A DNA stretch of 64,000 nt from Gonapodya prolifera JEL478 (Eukaryota; Monoblepharomycota; Monoblepharidomycetes; Monoblepharidales; Gonapodyaceae), in contig KQ965746.1 of the NCBI GenBank assembly GCA_001574975.1, positions 319,812 through 383,811 of the forward strand, written 5' to 3'. Shown here one piece after another: positions 13,039-23,551 of this stretch. The position numbers were made by a program, and so were the translations under genes. The stretch's first letter is position 1. Every line of letters begins with the position of its first letter. The notes below the pieces were generated by a model. It made no database searches. It saw only the letters and a list, made by a program, of their open reading frames with translations, and was not told the origin of the DNA.

Positions 13039-15690
13039 TTACAAGGACTTTGCCGCTTTAACAAACGCTCTGATCTTATCCAAATCTTTAACACCCTTCT
13101 GCCCATCCACCTCCACCCCGCTGCTTACGTCCACGGCCCATGGTTTCGCGACACGAATGGCCTCCGACACGTTTTTGGGATTTAGACCGCCAGCCAACAC
13201 AAGTGGCAACCCGGAATCTGCAATGGATCGAGCCACCGTCCAATCGAAACTTTCGCCGCTACCACCCTGCTGACTCATCGTGTTTCCGACCAAGGTATCC
13301 AATACAAACCCAGACAGGGGTCCATCTGAGCCACCGCTGAGCCTGGCGGAAACAGATTCCGGAGATTCACCAGGGCCTACGTGCTCCGCTTTGAATGCGG
13401 GCACTGTAAGGAAACCAGCCAACGTGGCAGGTTCAGACCCATGAAGTTGCACCAGGTCCAAACCAACTTTGACCACCGCCCGGTTGATGAAGTCGTGGCT
13501 GTGATTGGAGAATACACCAACCAACAGCGGCCTTCGCGAGGACTGGACAGTCCGCGATATGTCTACACTGAACGAGCGCAAATACTCGTGGTATGACTCA
13601 GCGCTCCCATTGCTTGTCGCTCTGCTTTGTCGTTCGTTATCCAGTCCCCGCTCCGCCCTCCATTTCGCCACTGCGGTCGCAATTTCTGAAGCTTTGGCGG
13701 TGTCAACTTGTCTCGCGCTTGGTGCAAAAATAAGTCCGATTAGGTCTGCTCCACTATCTGCAGCAACCAACGCAGCCTCAACACTGTTAACACCGCAAAT
13801 CTTAACTAGCGTTTTACTTGAAGCAGTGGACTCTGGAGCAGGCGGCGGAGTTGAGGCGTCCGCACCCAAAAGATGCTGAATGAATTGACCCTTGTTCTTC
13901 GATCGCATCAGCGACTCCCCGACAAGAACTGCCTTTGCTCCTGCTTCCATGTATGGGATGACGTCTTGGCGTCCGGAAATTCCACTCAGAGCAACCAATA
14001 TCACGTCCTCGGGAACCATTCTGGCGAGGGAGCTGGTGGTGGCCATATCAACGCTGAAATTGTGAAGATTCCGGTTGTTGACGCCGATAACTTTTGATCC
14101 AATCGCGAGCGCCCGCTTCATCTCTTCCGCGTTATTGACCTCTACCATTGGTTCCATTGACAGCAAACGAGCGAATTTGTAAAGCCTCGCAAGTGTTGCG
14201 TCGTCCAAAATTGCAACGATGAGGAGGATGGTATCAGCTCCGTAAAGCCTCGCTTCTAGGATCTGATATTCATCAACAATGAAGTCCTTTCGCAAAACAG
14301 CAGGGCGATTCTCGATCTGATCAAGAGCTGCTCGCACCTCCCGCATATCTTCGAGAGAGCCTTTGAACCATTTGGGCTCTGTCAGCACTGAAATCACGGC
14401 AGCACCACCGCGGGCGTACGCGAGAGCCTGTGACGCCGCGTGGGCATTGATGTCAATGTCGCCCTTCGATGGCGATGCCCTCTTGACCTCGGCCATGATC
14501 GCGACCGGCTTCGCCACAGAGAGTAATCGTGCGGGGAAGTCAATAAGTGGCGGTGAAAGCCCTGCTGCGATGGAACGCTTCAGGAAATCAAAGCCGCGAC
14601 CAGGAAGTGACTTCGCCTGTGAGACATCTTTCAGACGTTGGTCGTGTATTTTTAGAAGGATTGAAGGGGCTCCGGACTTGGCAGGTGAGGAACTTGAAGA
14701 AGACGGGGCACTGAAATTTCCATTGGTGGTCTGCGGCTGCAGACCGCTGCCGACGGCCGCGAGGGAGACTTGAGCCTCAGAACCTCCAGCCGCCGTCGGC
14801 GTTGCCAAATGTCTCGTCAAACTGTGGACTACTCCCACACCCGCCGTTGCGGCATCCCCGCTTGGCACGATGAATGTTGCGCCCTCGCTTATCGACTTTC
14901 CACCAATCTTTTCCACCTCGTATCTTCCCAAAATGCTCTCCAAGGGCTTCACCAAATCATTTCTGATCCTCAGATCTTTCCAACTGCCTCCTTCCCATCG
15001 AAGGAAGTTCCAAAGCATGCGACGACCATGTTCGCTCGCAATACTTTCTGGGTGGAACTGGACCCCTTCAAGAACGTAGTCTTTGTGCCTGATACCCATC
15101 ACCACATTACTTTCCGTCTCGCTAGTGATTTCCAAAACAGCAGGGAGAGTCTTACGATCGCCTGCAAGAGAGTGGTAACGTGTAACCCTGATACCCTGCG
15201 GCACTCCTTCGTAGACACCGCGACCATCGTGGATCAGGGCAGACGTCTTTCCATGAACAATCTCTCCAGCGTACGTCACAACTCCACCGTATACCTCATA
15301 CATGCACTGCTCACCAAGGCAAACACCAAGGATTGGGACCTTGCCAGCAAATGCAGTGATGACATCCTCGGAGACGCCAGCAGCATCCGGACGGCCAGGA
15401 CCCGGAGAGATGACTACGTTACGAGGCTTAAGGGCCAAGCACTCTTCCACTGTAATCTCGTCATTTCTGAAGACGCGGACATCGGCCCCCAGCTCTGAGA
15501 GATACTGATACACATTCCAAGTGAACCTGCAAAATTTGGTCAGAACTTGTTTCACGATTACACTGATATCGTTCTGGTACCCACGAGTCGTAATTATCGA
15601 TCACTAAATTCAAAGCGGAAGACGTGGATTAGTCGGAGAAAGGAAGATATTTGAAGCGCACTTACGAAGTGTAATTCCGGTTCCCATCAT
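13039..15690 (-). CDS. TRP1: Trifunctional tryptophan protein (GATase - IGP synthase - PRA isomerase)
   Basis: Fungal fusion enzyme of tryptophan synthesis (A. nidulans trpC type). Three exons, 15690-15666, 15603-15585 and 15526-13039, give 843 aa; the 19-nt second exon joins to restore LIDNYDSFTWN. Residues about 1-210 are the glutamine amidotransferase subunit of anthranilate synthase, with nucleophile Cys in GVCLGEQC and the FHPES His/Glu. About 280-560 is indole-3-glycerol-phosphate synthase (AEVKRASPSKG). About 580-843 is phosphoribosylanthranilate isomerase (KICGVNS). Its partner, anthranilate synthase component I, is encoded by the next gene upstream on the same strand, 110 bp away. 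The middle exon uses the donor GTGGGT. Confidence 0.95.
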
Positions 15691-15800
15691 AATGTGTTAC
15701 TCGATTTGGATAAAAATGGAATGCGAACTGTTAAGACAAAGAGAAGAGTGTAGAGGAATGTCAGCAGTCAATTTTGGCAAAAACGAACGGGGACCTTACT

Positions 15801-17510
15801 CTAAAGAATGCTGTCGTGAGCGGAAGTGTCAACGAGTACCTCTTTGTGGGGAATCGCGCCGTTGATGGCGGTGTGCTTTAATGTCAAGGCTTCCTCTTGC
15901 TTCTGCATAGAGCTGTAATGCAGTTCGGCTCGAGCCAAAGCGGTAATATTGCTTTTCAGCTTGTTGATCGTCTCCTCATACTCAGCATCCGGATCCGAAT
16001 CATACACGATTCCTCCGCCTGCTTGCAGATATGCCACACCATTCTTGAACAACATTGTGCGGATTGCGATGCAGGTGTCGATGTTCCCAGCATAGTCGAA
16101 GAAACCAACAGATCCAGCATAAATGCCACGTTTCTCGCGCTCAAGTTCGTAAATGAGCTCCATAGCACGGACTTTTGGAGCACCTGACACTGTACCGGCG
16201 GGGAATATCGATCTGAAAGCATCGAAGCCCGTTTTTCCGGGCCTCAGTTGACCAGAGACGTGCGAAACAATATGCATCACGTGAGAGTACCGCTCAATGT
16301 GCATTAGTGAGTCCACCTTGCACGTTTCGGGACGGCAAACCCTGTTCACATCGTTTCGGCCCAAATCAACAAGCATGATGTGCTCAGCACGCTCCTTGAT
16401 GTCCGCCAAAAGTTCCTCTGCCAGGACATTGTCTTCGTCAGAGGACTTTCCTCGCTTTCGTGTTCCAGCGATTGGGTGAGTCACAACCTTCCCATCCTCC
16501 ACCTTCACCAACATTTCGGGAGAAGCGCCGACCAATTGGAAGTCATTGAGATCGACGTAAAACATATAGGGTGAAGGGTTGACCGATCTGAGCTGACGGT
16601 ATGCATTGAATGGATGAAGGGTGGTTGGGCGGGCAATTCGCTGTGATGGCACAGCTTGAATGATGTCTCCCTCATTAATGTGATGCTTGAGGCTCGTCAC
16701 AAATTTCTTGTAACCTTCTTCGCCCACATTTGAGGTGCCCTCGTTTCCAAGTTCAATGTGCGCTTGCTTGGGCAAGGGGGTAACTTCCGCGTTAAGGAGG
16801 TCAATCATCTTCAAAATCTCTTGCACCGCGCGATTGTACTCTTCAACAACAATGTCCGGAGAAGACCCTTCAGCAATGTGCATATGTGTTACAACAGTAA
16901 TGACGTGCGTGAGGTGGTCAAAGATGATAACGGTATCGCAAAACATGAAGACTGCATCAGGGATTCCTAGAGGGTCGGCTAAGTCGCGTCGTGTTCGCGG
17001 TTCGAAGTACTGGACGCAGTCGTAAGCAATGTAGCCGATTGCACCGCCTTCGGGAGAAAGCAGTCAACTTTCCAATGCACATCATTAAACCATAATAAAC
17101 GGTGAACTTGCCTGTGAAGTTCAGCACTCCTGGATATTTGACGATTTTCACGGATTTCAAACGTTCTTCCAGGATCTTGAGAGGGTCCCCTCTGTCAGGA
17201 AACTTCTCTCCAGTTTTGACAACATCATACGGGTGAGCGCCGAGGAAGCTGTATCGTCCAATTTTTTCGCCGCCCGCGACTGACTCAAGCAGAAATGAAT
17301 ACGGGGAGGATGATGCAACCTTCAGATACGCTGACACGGGAGTGAGGAGGTCGGCAGCGATGGTTTGAAAGACTGGTATAGTGTTGCCCACACCGGAGGC
17401 CACGAAGGACTGGACTTCAGAGAGGCTGGGCTTGAACGACTAGACGACAGGTCGGAATTAAATATCACCCATCTGGTACCATTCATGAAGCTGCAACTCA
17501 CAGAAGACAT
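15801..17510 (-). CDS. TRP2: Anthranilate synthase component I
   Basis: Converts chorismate to anthranilate with ammonia from the amidotransferase domain of TRP1. Exons 17510-17502 (ATG TCT TCT only), 17439-17112 and 17047-15801 give 527 aa, the normal length. Family motifs visible: LLES and GRYSFLG in the feedback-binding N-terminal part, then YMFYVDL, AGTRKRGK, LVDLGRNDV and GAPKVRAMELI in the chorismate-binding part. The second intron (17048-17111) starts with GC instead of GT (CAG|GCAAGT), and the join gives GGAIGYIAYDCVQYF without a break. The start codon lies only 11 bp after the stop of the small gene upstream. Co-location with TRP1 suits equal supply of both subunits (inference). Confidence 0.95.
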
Positions 17511-17521
17511 TGCTTTCTTTC

Positions 17522-17991
17522 TTATAAAAGAAGGGAGGGGCTGTTCTTCGTCTGCCATCCAACTCGTTAATATATGACAATATTGTCGCTCAACAAGTAC
17601 CACTCACCCAGTCAAATCCATATCTCGCCCACATGGGCCTCAACGCCTTCGTGTCGCGTGCGACTGTCGCGGGAAAACTGGCAGCATTAAGCCGCCTCGC
17701 CAGATATCGGCGAGTGAGAACGTTATCCGTCCGAATGTTGGCATGTTGCTTCACACTGGCAATTCGTCGTCGTCGACTCAACACGAGGTCAAGAAGGACT
17801 GGTCTGGTTAAAGTCTCAATGGCCAGTTTCGGCGGTTTCGCCATCGGTGAACGAGCCGATGAGGCAACTGGGGTCGGGCCAGACACGAGGCGAACATTTT
17901 GCCTGTGAGGAAAAGAAAGCTTCAGCGTACAGTCAATCAACCCGCAAATCGTCACTCACCGTCGGCTTAGCGCAATGTTCTGTGGGCGCAT
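17522..17991 (-). CDS. Small putative mitochondrial protein, unknown function
   Basis: Three exons (17991-17960, 17902-17608, 17551-17522) give 118 aa. The exons join in phase across two introns of 57 and 56 nt with GTGAGT donors. The protein begins MRPQNIALSRRQNVRLV and is very rich in Arg, Ala, Ser and Thr with few acidic residues, which looks like a matrix-targeted protein; it ends RPMWARYGFDWTKNSPSLLL. I do not recognise the family. It may be a mitoribosomal or respiratory-complex accessory subunit, but that is a guess. Its stop is 11 bp before the TRP2 start on the same strand, so the two may share a transcript, or the last exon may be joined differently. Confidence 0.55.
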
Positions 17992-18284
17992 AATGGGCTT
18001 GTGGAGAGCCCGAATGATGGGAATAACAGCTACGAAGTTCGTCACGGGAGATTCCGACAAAACAACTTCGCAGTAGGAGGGGGCTGGTCCGAAATCCTTC
18101 TGGATCGGAGCCTACAATCATTTGATAAGGGAGTGAACGCAGTCCTACCAAACCAAGCATCACTGCGACAACCTACACTTCCGGAAGCAGCCACCAGTGA
18201 TGGAAACTCAGAGTCGTAGTAAATTGAGGTCTTTGAAGTGCTTTCAACAGCAACGCGAGATTTGCGATAACGTTTGTGAGCTCG

Positions 18285-18680
18285 ATGACGTGTAGAACGT
18301 TTTCTCAGCGCGAATTTCGCGCTGTTCCCACCGCAGCGGAGGTCCTCGACGCACTAGATGCAATCGATGCCAATAAAACAGGTAGGAAATGAGGAGAGAT
18401 TCAGGTCGTGAGTGTGGGAGATACAAGACAACATGGGATATCAATTGAAGTCCATTAGGCCAAGAAGTAAGTATCGATCATTCTTTTCTTGGAAACACTT
18501 TCGCTTACCAAAGCGGAGGACACTGCAACGCTGTCGAGGTCATTGCCGGCACAGGTGAGCGCGAAGCTCCTGGTCGACGACGACCCCAGGTGGGAAGATG
18601 ACCACCCGAAGCGAGCGATGGATGCCACGGTGGCGATTAGAAACGTTGATTTGCTCTCTTCTGAGATTTGTGATTGGTAA
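18285..18680 (+). CDS. Possible small spliced gene, unknown
   Basis: Speculative. An ATG at 18285 opens a frame ending in ATG-distal sequence LDALDAIDANKT, followed by a GTAGGA donor. An 8-nt exon (18459-18466) and a last exon (18555-18680) keep phase and end in a stop, giving 76 aa with the stretch LLVDDDPRWEDDHPKRAMD. The composition looks protein-like, but I recognise no family and no second line of evidence exists. It could equally be promoter DNA of the neighbouring genes. Confidence 0.25.
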
Positions 18681-19038
18681 ATCAGGGTTTTTCGAAGGTC
18701 GTGAAGAACCTCAAAAAGGCCCGCCGTGCCACTCATGCGGCACTGCCGACCTCAACAACACCTGGCAAATTTTCTGACAACATCGGTTGTGGACGGATTC
18801 AGAGCAACTTTCATTTATGATTTGCATATATCAGAACCCGTAAAATGCAAGGCTCCATACTCATGCTCACGTTATCTCCCATCTGTTTCCTCTTTGATCT
18901 CCTTAATCTTTGCGTGGTGGTCTCTCCATCCATAATTATGAGTGATCCTGCTCACTCACTCCATGCCAAAAATTACCCGGCTGCAGTTCATCCGTCGTCG
19001 TGTGGCACGCTCTCCGCTGGTGGCTTCGATTTGGGCAG

Positions 19039-22000
19039 ATGGAGGGCCGAAGTCTTCTGACGGGTACTGGAACGACGAATTACAGGACATTTGGTGGACC
19101 AGAGCGATCGGTAACAAGCATTTTGACGGATGGACGTCCATCCCTGGAACCATCATTTTCGGGAAACATTCCACGTGTGCGGCACCGCTCTCGCTCGACG
19201 CATTCAGCGCGGCCCCCTAGGCGGCTGTCTGGGGGGGGCCAACTTTCTTTTCGAGAAGCGTTGCGAAACGACCCCAACGATTCAAATCGCACTGTCTTGC
19301 AAAGTACCTCCTATTATGACGACGACAGACCATTGAGACCACAACGCATTATAAACCCGCGTCATAGCATATATTCAAACTACGAGAATGTTGAGTCAGG
19401 CTCGCAACAGCGGGGCGCTCAGACGTTGACAAATGCCATTCCTGTGGATGCTCCGCAGGAGCCACCGGTGAACAAGCGTGTGGAATATATGAACTTTGTT
19501 TCTATTGACTGGACGAATGAACTCACGCGAGAGAGCCACCGGCGGCGCGAGTTTCGAAGATTGCGTGGATGCTGGGGAAGCACACAGCGATTGTTTTATG
19601 CATGTCAGGCATGGGTCCTGGTCGCACTAATTGGCGTGATAGGAGCAGTCTTTGCTGCGTTCATCGACATTACGGGCGATTGGCTTTCGGATTTGAAAGA
19701 AGGGTTCTGTCCTGATGAGTTCTACCTCAACAAGCACTTCTGCTGTATGGCATCCACGAGTAAGCACTGGTTCAGCGAAATTGCAAGGCTTCTGATGTAG
19801 GGTATTTCTCTCTCCCAAGCTGATGAATCATGTCCCTGGATATCATGGTCAACTTTCATAACCAGTCAACTGGGAGTCCAGGATGAGGTTGCCACTTATG
19901 CAGCAGCCTTCATTCCCTACACTGCGTTCGCGTGTCTCTTTAGCTCAATCGCGGCTATACTTGTCAAGGTGTGTGGGATCATTGGAGAGTGCACCAGCAA
20001 AGGGTCTCTTCTTACCATTTCCGGTGAAGACATATGCCCCTTATGCGGCCGGCTCTGGTATTCCAGAAGTGAAAACAATTTTGGGTGGTTTCGTCATTAA
20101 AAAGTTTTTGGGATTCTGGTATGTCTCATGATTGGACGTCGCTGAGGTTCCCTGCACTTGGTAAAATTTCATGACTCAAGGACTTTGATCGTGAAAACCA
20201 TTGGACTAGCACTGTCGACAGCCTCGGGCCTGAATTTGGGCAAAGAAGGACCTCTCGTGCACGTACTATGTGCCATCGGGAACATAGCGTCTCGAATCTT
20301 TCCAAAGTTCGCATATAACGAGGCGAAGAAGAGGGAAATACTTTCTGCTTCGTGTGCCGCTGGGTGAGTGAATTGTTACTTGTAAGCCGCAACATCAATG
20401 TTGAAAGAGTACACCTCACCTCGTCAGAGTGAGGTAAGGAAACGTAAAGTGTGAGATGTATCTCACTTACCAACCCAAGTTTACGTCGCGGCGATTTCAC
20501 TTGGTGGCTAGTGTTGCATTTGGAGCTCCGAGTAAGATGGCTCTGGCGTCGTTCCCTATCGGTTGGGTTTCACTCTGCATTTTCCAGTTGGTGGTGTGCT
20601 TTTCGCGCTGGAAGAAGCGTCCACATACTTTGGGCCCAATACTATGTTTCGATCTTTTCTTTGTGCGATGACGGGAGCTTTCGTTTTGCGGCTCTTGAAT
20701 CCCTTTCGCAGTGGAAAGTGAGATTGCGGGCGTGACTCACTCATTTGCTTTTCGTTTATCTTGTCCAAAAACTTAGACTTGTCCTTTACGAAGTTCAATA
20801 TACAACCGCCTGGCGAGAACATGACGTGCCTTTCTTTATCCTTCTTGGGATCTTTGGAGGTGTCGTCGGAGCTCTGTTCATCCACGCGAACCTCCGAGTA
20901 GCCCAATTCCGTCGCTGGCTTAAAGTATCACAATGGCCAGTGCGGGAGGTCTTCTACGTGACTTTAATAACTGCCATCTGTAGCTATCCTATGGTGCTCC
21001 TTAGGGCCAACCTGGGTCACCTTGTTAGCAACTTGTTTCGCGAGTGCTCAGAAGTGGACGAGGAGTTTCAGGATGTTATTTGTTCAGACGATGTGACATT
21101 TTCGGCTGGGTGAGATCATAAACATGAGTGCATCGCGCTCTTTGATCTTCAACCTTGTTTTTCCAGGTCTCTAGTGATCGCATTCGTGGCCAAAATTCTA
21201 CTCGTGACATGGACATTCGGTATTCGTGTCCCATCGGGTATATTTCTCCCACCGTTAGCAATCGGGGCTCTCGCAGGCCGTGCCTTGGGTATCGCTGCCA
21301 AATACTTACAGGAAACGTATCCAGACCACTTACTTTTTGCGGCATGTAAGAATGTGGACACGGAGCAATGCATATCGCCAGGTTTATATGCATTGGTTGG
21401 AGCGGCCGCTGCATTGGGTGGTGTCACGCGAATGACTGTTAGCTTGGCGGTCATCGTTTTTGAATTGACTGGTGTTCTCGAGTATGGTGCGTCGTGTTTT
21501 GTTGTTACACCTTCGTTCAAAACAGCGATCGTTGTATTCATCCCAGTACTTCCAATAATGATCGCAATTATGGTTGCAAAGTGGACGGGTGATTGGCTGG
21601 GGAAGGAATCAATCTATGAAGGGCTTATAACTTTGAATTCGTTGCCGTATCTATCCCCACGTCTCGGTATGTAACGGCTTGCTTGTGTCTCTTCCAACAA
21701 TTCGCTTACTTCTTAATCTTGCAGATTACCTTCACCCTTACCAGATGGAAGACATTATGACGCCAACAAGTAGTCTATGTACCATTCATGCATATGGCAG
21801 CACTGTTGGAGATCTCACGACAATGATCCGCTCTTATGATTTTCAGCAGTTTCCAATTGTGGACATCGACATGACACTGGTCGGCATCGTTGGGGCGCGG
21901 GAGTTACGCTATGCTCTCGATGAAGCTGTCAAGAATGGTGCCACGGAAACCACCCCCGTTGTGTTCGAAGAAGAACATGGAGGGGTGTATCTGGAAGGAA

Positions 22001-22383
22001 CTAGTCTCTCACAGGAACCCGAGAGCCTTGATGAAGAAGCGCCTGTAAACTTGCGTAATTGGATTGATGTCACGCCATTTTGCGTCCAGAGTATTGTCTC
22101 TGTGCATTCAGTGATCGATTACTTCGTGAAGCTGGGGTAAGTATGTCCCGATGAAGCTCGCAAGAGTCGCGGATTGACGAATTTTTCGGTCTTGCATAGA
22201 CTCCGGTACAGTGCTGTCACTGATAATGGATATCTAAAAGGTATCCTAACGAAGAAAGACCTTCTCAGGCACTTGGTGCATATGGAAGCGGCCGAATTCG
22301 AACAGAAGCTTTTCGTGGAGACGGATCGTGAAAGGAAATTAACTGCACGGCTGTGGAATGTTGAGGGTAGAATCCTGGACTGA
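19039..22383 (+). CDS. CLC-family chloride/proton exchanger (GEF1/ClC-3 type)
   Basis: Membrane anion transporter with C-terminal CBS domains, expected in Golgi, endosome or vacuole. Eleven exons: 19039-19759, 19820-19968, 20030-20118, 20181-20363, 20428-20433, 20512-20531, 20588-20717, 20777-21109, 21167-21666, 21725-22136, 22200-22383 (908 aa). CLC signatures: [14 protein letters not shown] (gating Glu kept), AAGVSVAFGAPIGG, LFALEE (the Glu pair that marks H+ exchangers) and GIFLPP. Two CBS repeats lie in the last 230 residues. The fifth exon is only 6 nt and the sixth only 20 nt; both are needed to rebuild the AAGVSVAFGAPIGG loop. The N-terminal 170 residues are polar, rich in Ser, Arg and Pro. 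Confidence 0.93.
20428..20433 (+). other. Predicted 6-nt micro-exon of the CLC gene
   Basis: AGTGAG is flanked by CAG on the left and GTAAGG on the right. It contributes the last base of a Gly codon, a Val codon and two bases of a Ser codon, turning GVAFGAP into the canonical GVSVAFGAP. The flanking introns are then 64 and 78 nt, normal for this window, instead of one 148-nt intron. It sits in the 3' arm of a 7-bp inverted repeat (20413-20419 with 20429-20435). Confidence 0.75.
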
Positions 22384-22474
22384 TGACACTTGTACACACA
22401 ACCATCTCGACGGCATTGGAATCATGTGTTGAACATTTGCAATCACAGAGTACTTAGATACATCATTACGTAAC

Positions 22475-23453
22475 TCATTGCGATTTGGCAGCGTTCTTTG
22501 TCTTTGGTGGTCTATACAAAAAAGTCAGAAACAACATCGCATCAGGATTAGCGTGAATGAGTATGACGATCGCACGGGTCACTCACCCGGATGGGTATGC
22601 GATACACTGAGATGCAAGCACGACATTAAGGGCAGCCGCAACCACGGCCCCAACCATGAGAAGTGGGTCATTGACCTCTTGCAAGGTCGTAAAAACCCGT
22701 GCAACTGAGCCTGCGGAGATAAGAAGGATCGTTATGGAGGATAGTTGTCCCACAGAGCGATTTGTGTAGTTTGAAAGAATCTGGGGGACACGTGACGCAA
22801 TGCCTGCAGGCAAAGCTGCAATCAGCCCTGGGTATTGTTGTGAAGGACAGTTTCAACCTCGCACCTATAAGTATAGTAAGTCCCTGAAGCGCTCCAAGTA
22901 GCCCTGGCGGTGCAAGAGTGGGCTGGAACAAGGCGAACAGAGCTGCAAGGAACGCCAGCATGACGCCCCCAAGTTGGTGGTACTTGGCATTATAGCCCAA
23001 GATAAGCGCAATGATGATGAGATTTTGTGCGAGTAGGAATACTTGTTCACCGTATGTTGTGAAAGGATTGTCGTTACGGCTATTGTAGGCAACTGGGGTA
23101 AAAGTGCCGATATGGGGAAGTATAAAGAGCTGATTCAGGAAAACAACAGATGCTAATTTCATGAAGACTGATTGCTCACCTGAGATGGTGAAAGCTATTG
23201 TCTCAAGGATGTAGCTCGAGTACGAGATCCCCTCGACACTCCCGCTTGAGAAAATCTTCAAAATCTGCGGTAGCTTGACGATGCTTCCTCCCACAATGAG
23301 TCCTACGCCAAGTCCTTTCGATATAAAGAGCTTGAGACAAGCTGTGTCTCCAAGGTTCACATTTTTGAACAGCGATGTGTGGCATTTTTCCCCGACCAAT
23401 GGGAGAAGAATTGGTTCAAAGGGGACGAGCAGATCCGCTATGAATTCTGTCAT
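22475..23453 (-). CDS. MPDU1-like PQ-loop membrane protein (dolichol-P-mannose utilisation)
   Basis: MPDU1/Lec35 proteins let mannose-P-dolichol and glucose-P-dolichol be used in N-glycan and GPI-anchor assembly in the ER. Exons 23453-23180, 23092-22865, 22827-22587 and 22511-22475 give 259 aa, close to the human 247. Two PQ-loop repeats are visible (VGGSIVKLPQILKI near the N-terminus and ASRVPQILSNY in the second half), with several hydrophobic helices and a Lys-rich cytosolic tail (PPKTKNAAKSQ). The first intron (87 nt) is a multiple of three with no stop, so retention would insert 29 residues. It ends 91 bp from the convergent CLC gene. Confidence 0.88.
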
Positions 23454-23551
23454 CGGGTAGCGGGGATAGTTGAGCGGTGGAATTTCGTTTCTATCGAGTT
23501 GGGATTCGTTCTGAAACCAACTCCCATCCGTCATGAACACTTCATTGTTAT

